A stretch of 64,000 nucleotides of DNA from Enterococcus haemoperoxidus ATCC BAA-382 (GCF_000407165.1 NZ_KE136480.1:372001-436000); one strand, 5' to 3'. Counted from the first letter of the stretch, positions 16,443 to 26,477 are shown. Numbers and translations: made by a program. The notes: generated by a model from the sequence alone, not told the origin.

Positions 16443-17192
16443 TTATTTTAATGGTGTTTCTGAAAGTGTCCAAGTAACGGTTGCTTGATACGTTCCTGTA
16501 CGGACATCTGTACCAGATGGAACCGTTAATTTGACTGCTTGGTTACCTGGTTTAGCCTCGTCACCTAATTTACCGAAAGCGATAAAGTAGTCTCCTCGAC
16601 CTTTTGCCCCAGTATTAGTGAAAATTGGTGTAGACTCGCCGAATTTCACTACTGCATCGTGGTGCAATCCAGATTCTCCTGGATTTTGGATACCATTTTC
16701 AGCAGCATCAAGTAGACGTTGGTGACCATAAGTGATCGTTGCATTGTCTAATTTTCTTAGTGTTTCGCCGTCTTTGAATTCAAATTGCTTTGTTACTTTA
16801 GCTGTTAATTGGTATGTGTGATCATCTACTTGGCGATCATCTTTAAAACGAATATAGTTAGCAGATTCTGCTTTAGGATTTCCAGCAGGTACATATGTTT
16901 TGGCAAATGACGTAATTTCTTTGGTCGCACTTGCTTCTGCTTTACCAAAATCTAATGGTGTCACTTTACGAATCAAGAATTTCCCGTTTGGTTGTTTTTC
17001 AGGATCTTTTTCCTCTGTATCAGGTACTGGATTATCCGTTTCTTCCTCATACGTTGCATCTGTAAACTCAACTTTACCAACATTTCCGTCCATTGTACTG
17101 TCTGGTTCAGCTGCTACCACTGTCCCTGTTGCTGCCGCTGTTGTTAACGCTGCTAGTAAGATCGTTCCGCATAATTTGTGTGTGAATTTCAT
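16443..17192 (-). CDS. WxL domain surface protein
   Basis: A 249-residue secreted protein. The signal peptide (LCGTILLAALTTAAATGTVV, cut after VAA) is followed by an acidic, Pro-rich linker and a C-terminal WxL domain of about 190 residues. The distal motif is VTWTLSETP near the end; the proximal motif is degenerate (YQL in place of WxL). WxL domains bind peptidoglycan non-covalently and partner with DUF916 proteins. GGAGG lies upstream of the ATG. It follows another WxL gene by about 30 bp. Confidence 0.9.
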   Translation of the reverse strand: MKFTHKLCGTILLAALTTAAATGTVVAAEPDSTMDGNVGKVEFTDATYEEETDNPVPDTEEKDPEKQPNGKFLIRKVTPLDFGKAEASATKEITSFAKTYVPAGNPKAESANYIRFKDDRQVDDHTYQLTAKVTKQFEFKDGETLRKLDNATITYGHQRLLDAAENGIQNPGESGLHHDAVVKFGESTPIFTNTGAKGRGDYFIAFGKLGDEAKPGNQAVKLTVPSGTDVRTGTYQATVTWTLSETPLK

Positions 17193-17221
17193 TTGTATTT
17201 CCTCCTAAGATTTGTTTGTAT

Positions 17222-18016
17222 TTATGGCAACTCGGCTATTATCCAAGTTAACACCGTTGAGTATGTTCCCGCTTCGTTTTCAGAAGTTTTGGGAATGGTT
17301 AAATTGACTGCATTATTTACATAGCTAGGTTTCTTGAATACTGGATCTTCGATTATGTTGCCAGTATTGTTGATGCGGGGAAATAAGGTTGGTTGTTGCT
17401 TATTTGTATTTTCTTTTGACGCACCAAAAATGATACTCCAAGTTCCCATGCCCCGTTCAGCTTTTGCAGTCGCTATTGTATAGGTCTCACCGACATGATT
17501 CATTTGAATCACTTCTTTTGATACTTCTGGTGAGTATTGACTGTTCGTGGCAGAATTCGTCCACGTATGATCAAATGAAATGGTCGCACCTTTTAATTGG
17601 GCACCGTGTTTCATCAGTTGTTTAAATTGTGTTTCTTGTCTTAATTGAATCGTCCAACCGCTAGGTTTTTCACGTTGATCGGTTACTTGAATAAAATTGC
17701 CGCGAACCTTGTCACTATCGTGAAACAATTGTGCATTAACAGGTAACACACTTATATCGTCTGTCATTTCGACCGTACTAAAGTTTAAGTAAGGGACAAA
17801 GTCGATTCTTAAATCGCCTTCAGTCCGAGGAATCTCTCCTGGATTTACGATTACTTTATTATCTTCTGGATCTTGGATCTGAGAGCTATCGGACCTAGAC
17901 TTTTCAATTTCAAAAATGGCACCGCCAGAATGATCTGTAGCCTGACTAATAACTGGTCTCGTCGCTATAGTAAACATTAGGAAGGTCAGAATAAGTATTG
18001 ATTTTTTATTCATCAT
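17222..18016 (-). CDS. WxL domain surface protein
   Basis: A 264-residue secreted protein with signal peptide (KKSILILTFLMFTIATRPVI) and a WxL domain over most of the mature part. The proximal motif is GWTIQLRQE within IQVTDQREKPSGW, and the distal is LTWIIAELP; both show Ile at the x or L position. Its start overlaps the end of the small LPxTG gene by 11 bp, which implies translational coupling. ATGATG gives two adjacent start choices. Confidence 0.88.
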   Translation of the reverse strand: MMNKKSILILTFLMFTIATRPVISQATDHSGGAIFEIEKSRSDSSQIQDPEDNKVIVNPGEIPRTEGDLRIDFVPYLNFSTVEMTDDISVLPVNAQLFHDSDKVRGNFIQVTDQREKPSGWTIQLRQETQFKQLMKHGAQLKGATISFDHTWTNSATNSQYSPEVSKEVIQMNHVGETYTIATAKAERGMGTWSIIFGASKENTNKQQPTLFPRINNTGNIIEDPVFKKPSYVNNAVNLTIPKTSENEAGTYSTVLTWIIAELP

Positions 18017-18371
18017 CTATCCTTCCTTTCTTGCGTTCACTTTGCTTATTTTTCTTTCTTAAAAAATAAGCCGTCAAAAAAATCAACAATATTAGTATTC
18101 CACTAATGGTTAAACTTTTCTGTACCAACTCACCTGTAGAAGGCAATCGCCCGATTGGTTTTTGACTCTGTCCTTTGGTATTGGGTAGTGATGCGTCTTT
18201 TGTTGTTGAGGTAGGACTTCCACTTGTTGCCGTCGTTCCATTAATTAACGTTACTTCCCCCTTAGTCTGAACGGCACCTTCACTTCCAAGACTTTTCATC
18301 GGAAGAATGAACAGCATCATACTGAATAGAATAGAGGTGATGAAAAGACAAATTCCTTTTCTATTTTTCAT
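18006..18371 (-). CDS. Small LPxTG-anchored protein, module 2
   Basis: A 121-residue protein: signal peptide (ICLFITSILFSMMLFILP), a short Ser/Thr-rich linker, then the sorting signal LPSTG, a membrane segment (TISGILILLIFLTAYFL) and a basic tail. Small LPxTG proteins of this sort (CscD-like) are standard members of csc clusters. Sortase would link it to the wall, where it may help hold the WxL complex. It overlaps the following WxL gene. Confidence 0.88.
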   Translation of the reverse strand: MKNRKGICLFITSILFSMMLFILPMKSLGSEGAVQTKGEVTLINGTTATSGSPTSTTKDASLPNTKGQSQKPIGRLPSTGELVQKSLTISGILILLIFLTAYFLRKKNKQSERKKGRIDDE

Positions 18372-18390
18372 TGGCTATTCTCCTTCATCA

Positions 18391-20949
18391 TCATGGCGTA
18401 TCGCCCAATTGGTATTCGATACGAGCCTGATACTTTCCGATTTTCCCTCCGCCGTTTGGTACTTCCATTTTGAACCCAAAACCAGCTTCACTCCAAGTAT
18501 CACTCACAACAAATTCACTCTTAGAGTCATTTGTATGTCGCATCAGTTCTTCTACTTTGTTTAATTCAAAAATAGTTTCGCTGTCTTGTGCTCCTGTGTT
18601 GTAACGTAGAATTCCTGTCATTTGGGAATTTGGATCATCGATATTAGTGAATTCTTGTATCAAAACGGCTTTTAGTGTCCATTCTTTTTTGCTTTGGCGG
18701 GTATCTGTTATGGCTAATTTCTGACCCGCTAAATCCGGTTGGTTTACACGAACTTTTCTAAACGTTGCTTCGTGTTGCCCAAAGTCCATGATTTCTGGAA
18801 CTGAATTAAGTCTTAAGACACCTTTATAATAAAATTTGACTTCTTTGACCTCTCCGTATATCACTTCAAAATCAACTTCTGGTAAGGGCGTTTTTTCTTG
18901 TCCATCAATCAGCACTTTACTTAAAATATAGTCTTCGGTTGGATGAGAAGTTATCACAACTTTCTCTCCTATCAAGCCTTCTTTAGGCTCTTCTTTGTAA
19001 AGTTCATTTTCAGGGGTCGTTCCTTCTTCTAAATGTAGTATCGTCAATTTAGCTGCTCTTGGTTTGACTGTGAATGTCTTTAATTCCCCAGATGTACTTT
19101 CTACTATTTCACCATTTGATGCCGTTCCGCTGACTTTAAATGCCTGACTCACGTCAAAAGAGCTGGTCAATATTGGGACAGCAATGGTGGATAGAACATC
19201 GTAGGTCAGTTTTAGTTCGATACTCGGCTCGACATTCCCCAGTTTCACTTGCAGTTTTCGATCTGCGCCAAATGTAACATCAGATGCTGGTACTGCTACA
19301 CCGTTCAATTTGACTGTTTTCAAATCAACATCGATATTTGCTGGAAAAGCGTTGGTTGTTTCATACATCACATTGTCCCAAGGTGATGGTGCCACTGCTG
19401 TATTTTGAATGGTCGAAGTAAATGTTACTTTTCCCCCTTCTAAGATTTCCGCTTTGTCTATAGCCAGATTTGCAGAAATGTTCGGTGGATTAGGCATAGT
19501 AACATTTAGTATCATTGCAACCAACTCAGACTCCACACCATTTATATTCTTGGCTTTAAGAAAAATAGCATTCTGCCCTTGTTTTAATTCATCTTTATTT
19601 ACAAGAAAGTTAAATGGCATATCCGTCCCAGGATTGGTATTATGAATCCAACTTAAGACTGGTTTCATATTAAATGGGCTACCGATAGAATACGATATAT
19701 CTTCTAAAAACATAGTTTCATCATTAAATGTTCCTGATAGCGTATATCCTTTTCCTTCACCTGAATAAGTATCGGCGTTTTTATCTACTTTTAAAAACAG
19801 CTTATCATTCGTAATAGGTGCATTTTCATCTTTTTTATCAATCCCTACACTGTAGGAATACCCCATAACTGAGCCAACTGGGAAGGCTTGTCTAGCAGAT
19901 TTCATGAAGATTGCCGTATCAATTGGTTCAGGTTTGTTATTAGGATAGGCATCAAAGGCATCTTTCCCAGCTTCTCCATTTAGAAGTTCTGCACCTGGGG
20001 CATCATATGTTGGAAAACCACCATGAATTGGGTTAAAAACAGGATGTCCATCCACTCCCCATGGCATCTTATACTTACCAGCCTTCCAGTTGCTAACTGG
20101 ATTAGAAACGTTAAAATTATAATTTAAACGATAGATAATGGATTTATCCGTGGAGCTTGGATTTTCAATATATAACCCTCGATTTCCCCCTAAAAAACGA
20201 ACAGGCACTGTATCATTGACTAGGGATGTATCCATCATCGTATATAAAATCGTCTCATCATACCAACTGTCTTGAACGAGATTGGGATCAGAATTATTTT
20301 TAACAAAGGTATCTATTTTTATCGCTTTGTTCGACGGTGTCATGATGATCGTAATATCAAACTTTGATTTGTTATAATTTGCTGATTTATTGTAAGGATC
20401 TGTTAAAGATTCTCCTTTAAACATTAACGCTTCTATCGTTTGATTCGGGCTATACTTTGCATAATATTTAGGGTTTAAGATATTTTCTCCATTTATTTTA
20501 TCGTCGTTTCTAAGTGAGTTTTCATGTCCAAACACTAAGCCTACAGGGAAGGTTCCTAAAGGATAGGATTGAAACCCGTGTAATGCACCAACTGTTTTTC
20601 CTTTGTCTAGTAAATAGACATTAGGAAAAAAAGCATATTTATTAGCAATTTGATTTGGTTCAACTGCCATGTATTGTTGAAACTTGTATTCTAAACTTGT
20701 CTCATTAGATATTACTAAGCTTCCTGTCGGGCTTTTCCCTTTTATCTTTGTCCAACCTTCCAGTTCAGGATTTTCAACATAACCTTCTGCTGACCTCAGT
20801 TCAGGGAGTTTTCTTTTTGTTTCTGAATCCCCCTTAGATAAGGGCTTTTCTGCAATTGTATTAGCTTTGATCAAATTGGGGTTCTGCCACACGCTCATAA
20901 TTATCGCTATCGATAATAAACAACCTACTATTCCCAACCTTCTTTTCAT
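18391..20949 (-). CDS. Large WxL protein with Ig-like and MucBP-like domains
   Basis: An 852-residue surface protein. A signal peptide (RRLGIVGCLLSIAIIMSVW) is followed by a long N-terminal beta-rich region (to about residue 500) that I do not recognise. Ig-like or DUF11-like repeats follow (ANLAIDKAEILEGGKVTFTS), then a MucBP-like segment (KLTILHLEEGTT, GLIGEKVVITSH) and the C-terminal WxL domain. Its proximal motif is EWTLKAVL within LAITDTRQSKKEW; the distal motif is changed to RIEYQLGDTP. It may bind host or mucus ligands through the N-terminal part (inference). It lies 20 bp upstream of the small LPxTG gene. Confidence 0.88.
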   Translation of the reverse strand: MKRRLGIVGCLLSIAIIMSVWQNPNLIKANTIAEKPLSKGDSETKRKLPELRSAEGYVENPELEGWTKIKGKSPTGSLVISNETSLEYKFQQYMAVEPNQIANKYAFFPNVYLLDKGKTVGALHGFQSYPLGTFPVGLVFGHENSLRNDDKINGENILNPKYYAKYSPNQTIEALMFKGESLTDPYNKSANYNKSKFDITIIMTPSNKAIKIDTFVKNNSDPNLVQDSWYDETILYTMMDTSLVNDTVPVRFLGGNRGLYIENPSSTDKSIIYRLNYNFNVSNPVSNWKAGKYKMPWGVDGHPVFNPIHGGFPTYDAPGAELLNGEAGKDAFDAYPNNKPEPIDTAIFMKSARQAFPVGSVMGYSYSVGIDKKDENAPITNDKLFLKVDKNADTYSGEGKGYTLSGTFNDETMFLEDISYSIGSPFNMKPVLSWIHNTNPGTDMPFNFLVNKDELKQGQNAIFLKAKNINGVESELVAMILNVTMPNPPNISANLAIDKAEILEGGKVTFTSTIQNTAVAPSPWDNVMYETTNAFPANIDVDLKTVKLNGVAVPASDVTFGADRKLQVKLGNVEPSIELKLTYDVLSTIAVPILTSSFDVSQAFKVSGTASNGEIVESTSGELKTFTVKPRAAKLTILHLEEGTTPENELYKEEPKEGLIGEKVVITSHPTEDYILSKVLIDGQEKTPLPEVDFEVIYGEVKEVKFYYKGVLRLNSVPEIMDFGQHEATFRKVRVNQPDLAGQKLAITDTRQSKKEWTLKAVLIQEFTNIDDPNSQMTGILRYNTGAQDSETIFELNKVEELMRHTNDSKSEFVVSDTWSEAGFGFKMEVPNGGGKIGKYQARIEYQLGDTP

Positions 20950-21055
20950 TCACTTTCCCCCTTCCAACTCAAATAATATTTTTGAGTTTCTATTTGAACA
21001 ACATTACTTTAAACTTGCTCTAATAAAAACAAACAGCTGTTTAATAGGCAGTCAC

Positions 21056-23680
21056 TCACTCTTTCGGAATATCTAATAACGTCCACTCTATCTCCCCTTG
21101 ATAAGTTCCGCTATAATTTCCAGGTTTCAAGTCAAAAAGTATGCCTTGATTCGCTTGCCAATCTACAGCTACATTTGCAAATGTCTCTGTTGTTTCTCGT
21201 TCAAATACTTTAACGCTACTATCTACAGGGATTGGTGTGGCTTGATTGTTTTGGTTCACATAAATCAACGAATTGGTAATAATATGGTTTTCTTTCGTTT
21301 TAAAATCGCCTGTCAGTTTAGCGTAAAGCGTTGTTCTACTCCCTTTTCCTCGAAAGTCTTCTATTTGAATATCCCAACCAGCTTTTCTAGCCAACGTTTG
21401 TGGTTGATTTGTAATAGCTCCTTGTTCAAAGCTGACTTCTTCTGGTACTTTACTGAAGGTCATCGTTCCCGCTACTACCAATAAATTGATTTTTCCAACA
21501 GTAGATTTCATTCCACTTGTCTTCCACTCAGCTACAACGGTCAGACTGTACTCCCCAATAGGTAACGTTTCTGCTTTTAATGTTGCAGTTCTTGTATGAA
21601 CTTCATTGATTGTAGGATTTGCGATGATTTCAGTCATTGAGTCATTCACAGCACCATTAATCGCATATTTCAACACTAAATCATCCGCTTCTTCACCAGA
21701 AACTTGCGTTTTGATCGTAAAATCTGCCCCATTTAAAATGGTTGTTGTTTCACCATCACCTTCAACGACTAATTTAGGTGCTAGTTCTAAATGCTCAACA
21801 GTGGCTTCCAAAGGTTCACTAATAGCAAATTGGCTTTTTTGAATTAAGTTTACCTTTGTGCCTTCTTTCATTCGCACCAGTGGACTTAAAACAAACTTCC
21901 CTTCAGGATCTACGGTCGTTTCTTTAATAAGTTTGTCTTGTTCATCTCTTAACTGGATAGTTAATCCAGGAACTCCAATGCCTTCGATCGAAGTCGCTTT
22001 ATCTGTAATTGCAGTGTCTAATGTTACTTGTTGCGGTTTTACAGCAAATTTTGCTGTAGCTTGAATTTCTGGTTGCCCGGACAATGGTTGTTCTGGAATA
22101 CCCGTCACGGTTAAGACATGTTCTTTGGTTACATCTAAGGAATCAATCAACTCTTGCGATAATTGCAGCTTCCAAGGGTTAAATTCCTCATCATTTGTTG
22201 CATAGGTTTCTTTTGGTAAAAGAATGGTTGCTCCATCATCTACTTGATAGATCAGTGACTTCAATTTTCGGAGGTTTTTAAGTGACCAATTCCCCGTAAT
22301 ATCAGTACTTTTATTGAGAGGCGCGATTGGATCTATCGCCAGACTATCCTTAACAGTACTTGCGGTGATTTGGTAATTAAATGTCTCTGGATTTGACATA
22401 TAGTTTTTTCCAGCAAAACTGATCGTATCTGAAACATTTTGAGTCGCCGTCAATTCTTTCGTTTGTGCTTCAAACGATATTTTTCTGGTAGTCGATGTTA
22501 AAGACAGATCGCCTAAAGCGATTCGCTTGCTCTCGATAAAGGATGTATCATCAATAGGGATACCATCTAATTTCAGTGAACCAGGAACATAATCCACAAA
22601 TTCATTCAGGCTTGCTACTCCTGACACATCAAACCAATCTTGTTTCCCTGATTCATAGGTAACTTCTGCGGTATACGTCACCTTTTGTCTAGCTTTAAGT
22701 GATTTTCCCTCTATAGGATTTCCCGTACTATCAACCGCTGTAATAGTTGACTTCGCATTAACTAGACCTGGAACTTTCGTAAATACAACGCGGCTATACT
22801 GTGTCGAGCCACCTGTTGAACCAGTGAATCCCCAAATCACGTCATTCGTGCCAAAAATCACTTGAGGATCAATAGGGACAGCTACTTGAGGTGAACTACC
22901 ATACTGATATGTCAAGGTTTGTTTTTTACTATCCCAAAAAACAGTAAATTTATTCCATTGATCATTGGCTAACGAATTATAAACTTGTGTTGACTGATGG
23001 TTTAATGATGATTGCCATGTATAGCGTTCACCATATGAATCTTCTCTACCAGGAAAAGCATAGGCGATGTGCGCTCTATCAAAATAGCTAAAATAAGATA
23101 AATAAGCATCCATCCCTTTCTCATTGTAGTAAGTGTCAAATTCAACAGCAAAGCTATTTTCTAACGCCCCGACTGCATGTTTCTTTGTTTTTGGATCATA
23201 CTTTCCATAAACACCTAGATGCTCCCCCATTATCCCTCTTTTAGTCGTTAATCTTTCGGGATCGTTGTGCATAGCAAAGGTCATACCGTCCCCATTGTCT
23301 TTCTTTTTATTCCCAAAATAAAGATAAGCTTCGAGCTCAAAGTCCTTTGTTAAATCCAATAGATTATTTGACGTTGACCAAATAGCTCCTTCTTGATTAA
23401 TTTTATTGTCTGTTACTTGAACAACATTTCCGATCAACGTACTATCTGAAATAGCTGGTAATTGGAAAATCCCGTCTAAGAATACATGTTCTGGTGGGTT
23501 ATCTATTCCAGTATTTGCCCTCAATAAACTTGTTTTATCAGCAATTGGAGCAGTATTTGTTTTCTTAACAACTTCTTTTTCATTAGCGCTGATACCTGAT
23601 TGTGTATTTATGTAAACGAAAGTAAATACTGCTATAATACCAATCAATAGCAAATATCGCCTTTTTTTTATTTGCTTCAT
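21056..23680 (-). CDS. Large WxL protein with L-type lectin-like domain
   Basis: An 874-residue surface protein. After the signal anchor (RYLLLIGIIAVFTFVYI) residues about 65-315 resemble a legume-type (L-type) lectin: GDGMTFAMHNDP, NSFAVEFDTYYNEKG and FTVFWDSKKQTLTYQYG are typical strand motifs with the metal-site Asp and Asn. Then come several beta-sandwich repeats (Ig-like, LAPKLVVEGDG), and a C-terminal WxL domain (proximal GWDIQIEDFRG, distal IEWTLLDIP). A lectin at the cell surface suggests carbohydrate binding; the sugar is unknown. It is separated from the next large WxL gene by about 105 bp. Confidence 0.9.
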   Translation of the reverse strand: MKQIKKRRYLLLIGIIAVFTFVYINTQSGISANEKEVVKKTNTAPIADKTSLLRANTGIDNPPEHVFLDGIFQLPAISDSTLIGNVVQVTDNKINQEGAIWSTSNNLLDLTKDFELEAYLYFGNKKKDNGDGMTFAMHNDPERLTTKRGIMGEHLGVYGKYDPKTKKHAVGALENSFAVEFDTYYNEKGMDAYLSYFSYFDRAHIAYAFPGREDSYGERYTWQSSLNHQSTQVYNSLANDQWNKFTVFWDSKKQTLTYQYGSSPQVAVPIDPQVIFGTNDVIWGFTGSTGGSTQYSRVVFTKVPGLVNAKSTITAVDSTGNPIEGKSLKARQKVTYTAEVTYESGKQDWFDVSGVASLNEFVDYVPGSLKLDGIPIDDTSFIESKRIALGDLSLTSTTRKISFEAQTKELTATQNVSDTISFAGKNYMSNPETFNYQITASTVKDSLAIDPIAPLNKSTDITGNWSLKNLRKLKSLIYQVDDGATILLPKETYATNDEEFNPWKLQLSQELIDSLDVTKEHVLTVTGIPEQPLSGQPEIQATAKFAVKPQQVTLDTAITDKATSIEGIGVPGLTIQLRDEQDKLIKETTVDPEGKFVLSPLVRMKEGTKVNLIQKSQFAISEPLEATVEHLELAPKLVVEGDGETTTILNGADFTIKTQVSGEEADDLVLKYAINGAVNDSMTEIIANPTINEVHTRTATLKAETLPIGEYSLTVVAEWKTSGMKSTVGKINLLVVAGTMTFSKVPEEVSFEQGAITNQPQTLARKAGWDIQIEDFRGKGSRTTLYAKLTGDFKTKENHIITNSLIYVNQNNQATPIPVDSSVKVFERETTETFANVAVDWQANQGILFDLKPGNYSGTYQGEIEWTLLDIPKE

Positions 23681-23854
23681 TTAGTGGGAAACCTCCTATT
23701 CTCATATTGCGTCTTCCCGTAATTTCTACGTTCAAAGTTATGCGACCCTTTTCCCAAGATTGTTTACTCATTTTTCTTTATGGTTGGCTTAACGGGTTCA
23801 CTAAGACTTGTAGATTTCTTAAAACAGATTATTAACGTTTTTCGCACACTGTAA

Positions 23855-24940
23855 TTACTTTTTAACGATTTTTTTCTTTCTTTTTTTTGGTCCCTTTTTT
23901 CTTTTTAGTTTCTCTTTTTTCTTTTTGTTCTTCTTATAAATCATTACACAACCAATTAGGCATACAATTATGACTACACCTACGCCAATCACTAAATACC
24001 AATTCATTGGTTGTTCTTCTAATTCAACGGCCTCTTTATTCAATCGATCACTATCTGTTTTTTCAATGGTGAATTCTTTGTCAAACTCCCAGTTTTCGTC
24101 ATTCGAACTTGCCTGAAGTTTCAATCGATACGTTCCTGGTTCTAAGCGTTGATTATTCCAACTAATTGGAAAATCGAAGTTTGAATTGGGTGCCATGGTC
24201 ATATTTTCTTTTGTTGTTTCATGAAGCACTTCTGTTTTATCTTTTTGGTAGATTTTTGCTGCTACTTTAAAGTTACCGATCATTGTTGGTTTGATGTTTT
24301 GAAGATTGGCAGTCACAACTGTTCGATAGTTCAATAAATCTGGTTTGATTTCATTTAATGCAACATCGGGTTTTACTTTCTGATCATCAATTGTTAGTTT
24401 TGTTCCGATTACATATGAGTACCGATTTTTTATTTGAACGTTTGCTTCTGCTTTTTCTTCTTCTTCACCGATATTTTTATAGAGGTAAAAACCACCTAAT
24501 ATCATTCCCTCTATTTTTTCTTTCGGCATTTTTAGTTTGAACGTAACATTTTTTGTTTCATTTGAAGCTAGTTCAACGACTTGTTTGTCGGAGATTAGCT
24601 CAGTAAATGGATACTGCAATGTGTTGTCTTGTTTTTTGGGACGCTTGGTAAAGTCCATTTCACCATTTTGGTTGGTCGTCGCAACATTTGGCTCAACTGT
24701 CACACTGACTTTTTCTTTTGTTGGATTGGTCAGTACTAATGTTAAATCTTGCTCCATTCCTGGTTGCATCCTTAAATCAAAATACGTTTGATTTTTATCT
24801 ACTTGATTCTCTGGAATCTCTGCTCTTGCTGAAAAATTAGCTTCTCCAGATTCTTCTTTTGCTGCTACTACTTGCGGCAATAACAATAATGCCACTATGA
24901 TACTTAACGTAAACAGTGCGGCTTTTAATTTTCTTTGCAT
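23855..24940 (-). CDS. DUF916/DUF3324 (WxLIP) membrane-anchored protein, module 1
   Basis: A 361-residue homologue of the module 2 protein. Signal peptide (LKAALFTLSIIVALLLLP), DUF916 (TYFDLRMQPGMEQDLTLVLT), DUF3324 (IKNRYSYVIGTKLTI, ending MAPNSNFDFPI, GTYRLKLQAS), a C-terminal membrane segment (NWYLVIGVGVVIIVCLIG) and a very basic tail of about 30 residues. Start at 24940 is chosen for the GGAAGG upstream; an in-frame ATG at 24994 would put 18 polar residues before the signal. A perfect 10-bp hairpin lies just upstream of the gene. Confidence 0.9.
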   Translation of the reverse strand: MQRKLKAALFTLSIIVALLLLPQVVAAKEESGEANFSARAEIPENQVDKNQTYFDLRMQPGMEQDLTLVLTNPTKEKVSVTVEPNVATTNQNGEMDFTKRPKKQDNTLQYPFTELISDKQVVELASNETKNVTFKLKMPKEKIEGMILGGFYLYKNIGEEEEKAEANVQIKNRYSYVIGTKLTIDDQKVKPDVALNEIKPDLLNYRTVVTANLQNIKPTMIGNFKVAAKIYQKDKTEVLHETTKENMTMAPNSNFDFPISWNNQRLEPGTYRLKLQASSNDENWEFDKEFTIEKTDSDRLNKEAVELEEQPMNWYLVIGVGVVIIVCLIGCVMIYKKNKKKKEKLKRKKGPKKRKKKIVKK

Positions 24941-24974
24941 TACTTTGTTATCCTTCCATCGCTTTTTATTAACA

Positions 24975-25000
24975 AGGTGAGTGGATTTCTCCACTCACCT
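24975..25000 (-). terminator. Hairpin between WxL genes and DUF916 gene, module 1
   Basis: AGGTGAGTGG and CCACTCACCT form a perfect 10-bp stem with a 6-base loop. On the minus strand the following tract is weak (TGTTAATAAAAAG), so it looks like a partial terminator or an mRNA-stabilising 3' end for the WxL transcripts. Confidence 0.6.
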
Positions 25001-25050
25001 AACTATTGAGATAAATATAGCAGCTGCACTACACTATATGTTTGGCTCAC

Positions 25051-25767
25051 TTACTCATTATTTACTGGTTTTGGTATATCTGACAGTGCCCAGTTAATTG
25101 TTGCTGTATAGCGAATATTGGTTTCTGCAGATCCTTCAAGGACAAGCAATTGTATTTTTTCATTATCATCCGCTTCCCCTGAAAAAACATCTAACCATGA
25201 TCCTTTACCGCTACCTTCTCCAGCCTGCATCAAAGTATATGTATCCTGACTATCAAAGACTAGATCATACCCCTCTGGAGCAGATGACACATTGCCTGAA
25301 CGTGTCTTGATAACACCATCTTTAAAAGATAAAACTGCGCCTTTTAATTCCTTTGTGCCATCGCTATTCATAAACTTAGAAACTTGTGCTGTTAAATTCC
25401 AGCCAGTCCCTACGCCTCGTAAATCAGTGACCTGAACAAAAGGATCTTTGTTCTGAGCAAAATAATGTTTATCCCCATTGGCTAATTGTTGTTTACCAAA
25501 TTTAATACTTGGAACATAATCGATTGTTAACGCCCCTACATTTCCCGTACCTTTATTTGTTGGATCTAATGGATCTATTGGCATCGGTGGTGTCGGGTTG
25601 TTAGGATCAAGAGGGTCGAGTGGCGGTTTAATGCTCGTATTCTCTGTGAATTCGATGTGATTATCTTTGGAGTTTACCTGACTGGCGTCTACTTCTACCT
25701 TGTGGAGAGTGAAAGTAAGCAGTAAAAATAATAAAGCTGTCAGATTCAATACACTTATTTTTTTCAT
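25051..25767 (-). CDS. WxL domain surface protein
   Basis: A 238-residue secreted protein: signal peptide (VLNLTALLFLLLTFTLH), a Pro/Asp-rich linker (DPLDPNNPTPPMPIDPLD), and a WxL domain with proximal GWNLTAQV inside VQVTDLRGVGTGW and distal INWALSDIP. It lies 41 bp after another WxL gene and is the last of three small WxL genes of module 1. It would bind peptidoglycan and the DUF916 protein that follows. Confidence 0.9.
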   Translation of the reverse strand: MKKISVLNLTALLFLLLTFTLHKVEVDASQVNSKDNHIEFTENTSIKPPLDPLDPNNPTPPMPIDPLDPTNKGTGNVGALTIDYVPSIKFGKQQLANGDKHYFAQNKDPFVQVTDLRGVGTGWNLTAQVSKFMNSDGTKELKGAVLSFKDGVIKTRSGNVSSAPEGYDLVFDSQDTYTLMQAGEGSGKGSWLDVFSGEADDNEKIQLLVLEGSAETNIRYTATINWALSDIPKPVNNE

Positions 25768-25808
25768 TCTACTCCTCCAACTGAAAACATTTTACTTTAG
25801 TTTCTTGT

Positions 25809-26477
25809 TTATTCAGCTTTAGGTGTCGTAGTTAATGACCATTCAAGCGTTGCTGAATACTCACCAATAAAGTTACCACCAGGAATTGTTAATTTAGATG
25901 TTCCTTTATCGAAATAGTTAGCCCAAGTTCCCAAACCATTTCCCTCAGCAGCAAAAAGCAAGCTTTGAGGTGAATCATTTAAGGTAACTCCGTCAACATA
26001 ACCAACTGGTGCTCTGAATGCTACACCTTGAGGGTTCGTTGTTTGAAGCTCTTTAGACGCTAAAGTAAGTGTTGCACCAGTTAACTTGTTGCTTTTATCG
26101 GCTGTTTCAAATTCTGTGATTTTAGCTTTTAAATCCCAACCGGCACCTGTTCCACGAGAATCAGTTACTTGTACATAAGGATTATTTGTATTTTTAATTG
26201 GATATTCCGTTGTTCCTACCCCAATTTTATCTGTACCAAAATCAAAGTTTGGCGCAACATCAATTGATAACGGTCCAGGTTGGTTCGTTATATCTTCTTT
26301 TGGCGTGTCCTTGTCGATTGGAGGTGTTACAGCATTAGCATCTCCAGTAGTCAATGTGACAATTCCTTTTGACGTTGGATTTTTTGCTGGTGCGTCTTCT
26401 GCAAAAGTCACTTGCGCCGCCCCCATTAAAGCGATTGCTGATAGTGTTACAACGGTTGTTATTTTAACGAATTTCAT
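25809..26477 (-). CDS. WxL domain surface protein
   Basis: A 222-residue secreted protein with signal peptide (ITTVVTLSAIALMGAAQVTF, cut near FAED) and WxL domain. The proximal motif GWDLKAKI follows VQVTDSRGTGAG and the distal is LEWSLTTTP. It is closely related to the gene just upstream (26507-27232), so the pair came from duplication. AAAGGAG lies before the ATG. Confidence 0.92.
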   Translation of the reverse strand: MKFVKITTVVTLSAIALMGAAQVTFAEDAPAKNPTSKGIVTLTTGDANAVTPPIDKDTPKEDITNQPGPLSIDVAPNFDFGTDKIGVGTTEYPIKNTNNPYVQVTDSRGTGAGWDLKAKITEFETADKSNKLTGATLTLASKELQTTNPQGVAFRAPVGYVDGVTLNDSPQSLLFAAEGNGLGTWANYFDKGTSKLTIPGGNFIGEYSATLEWSLTTTPKAE

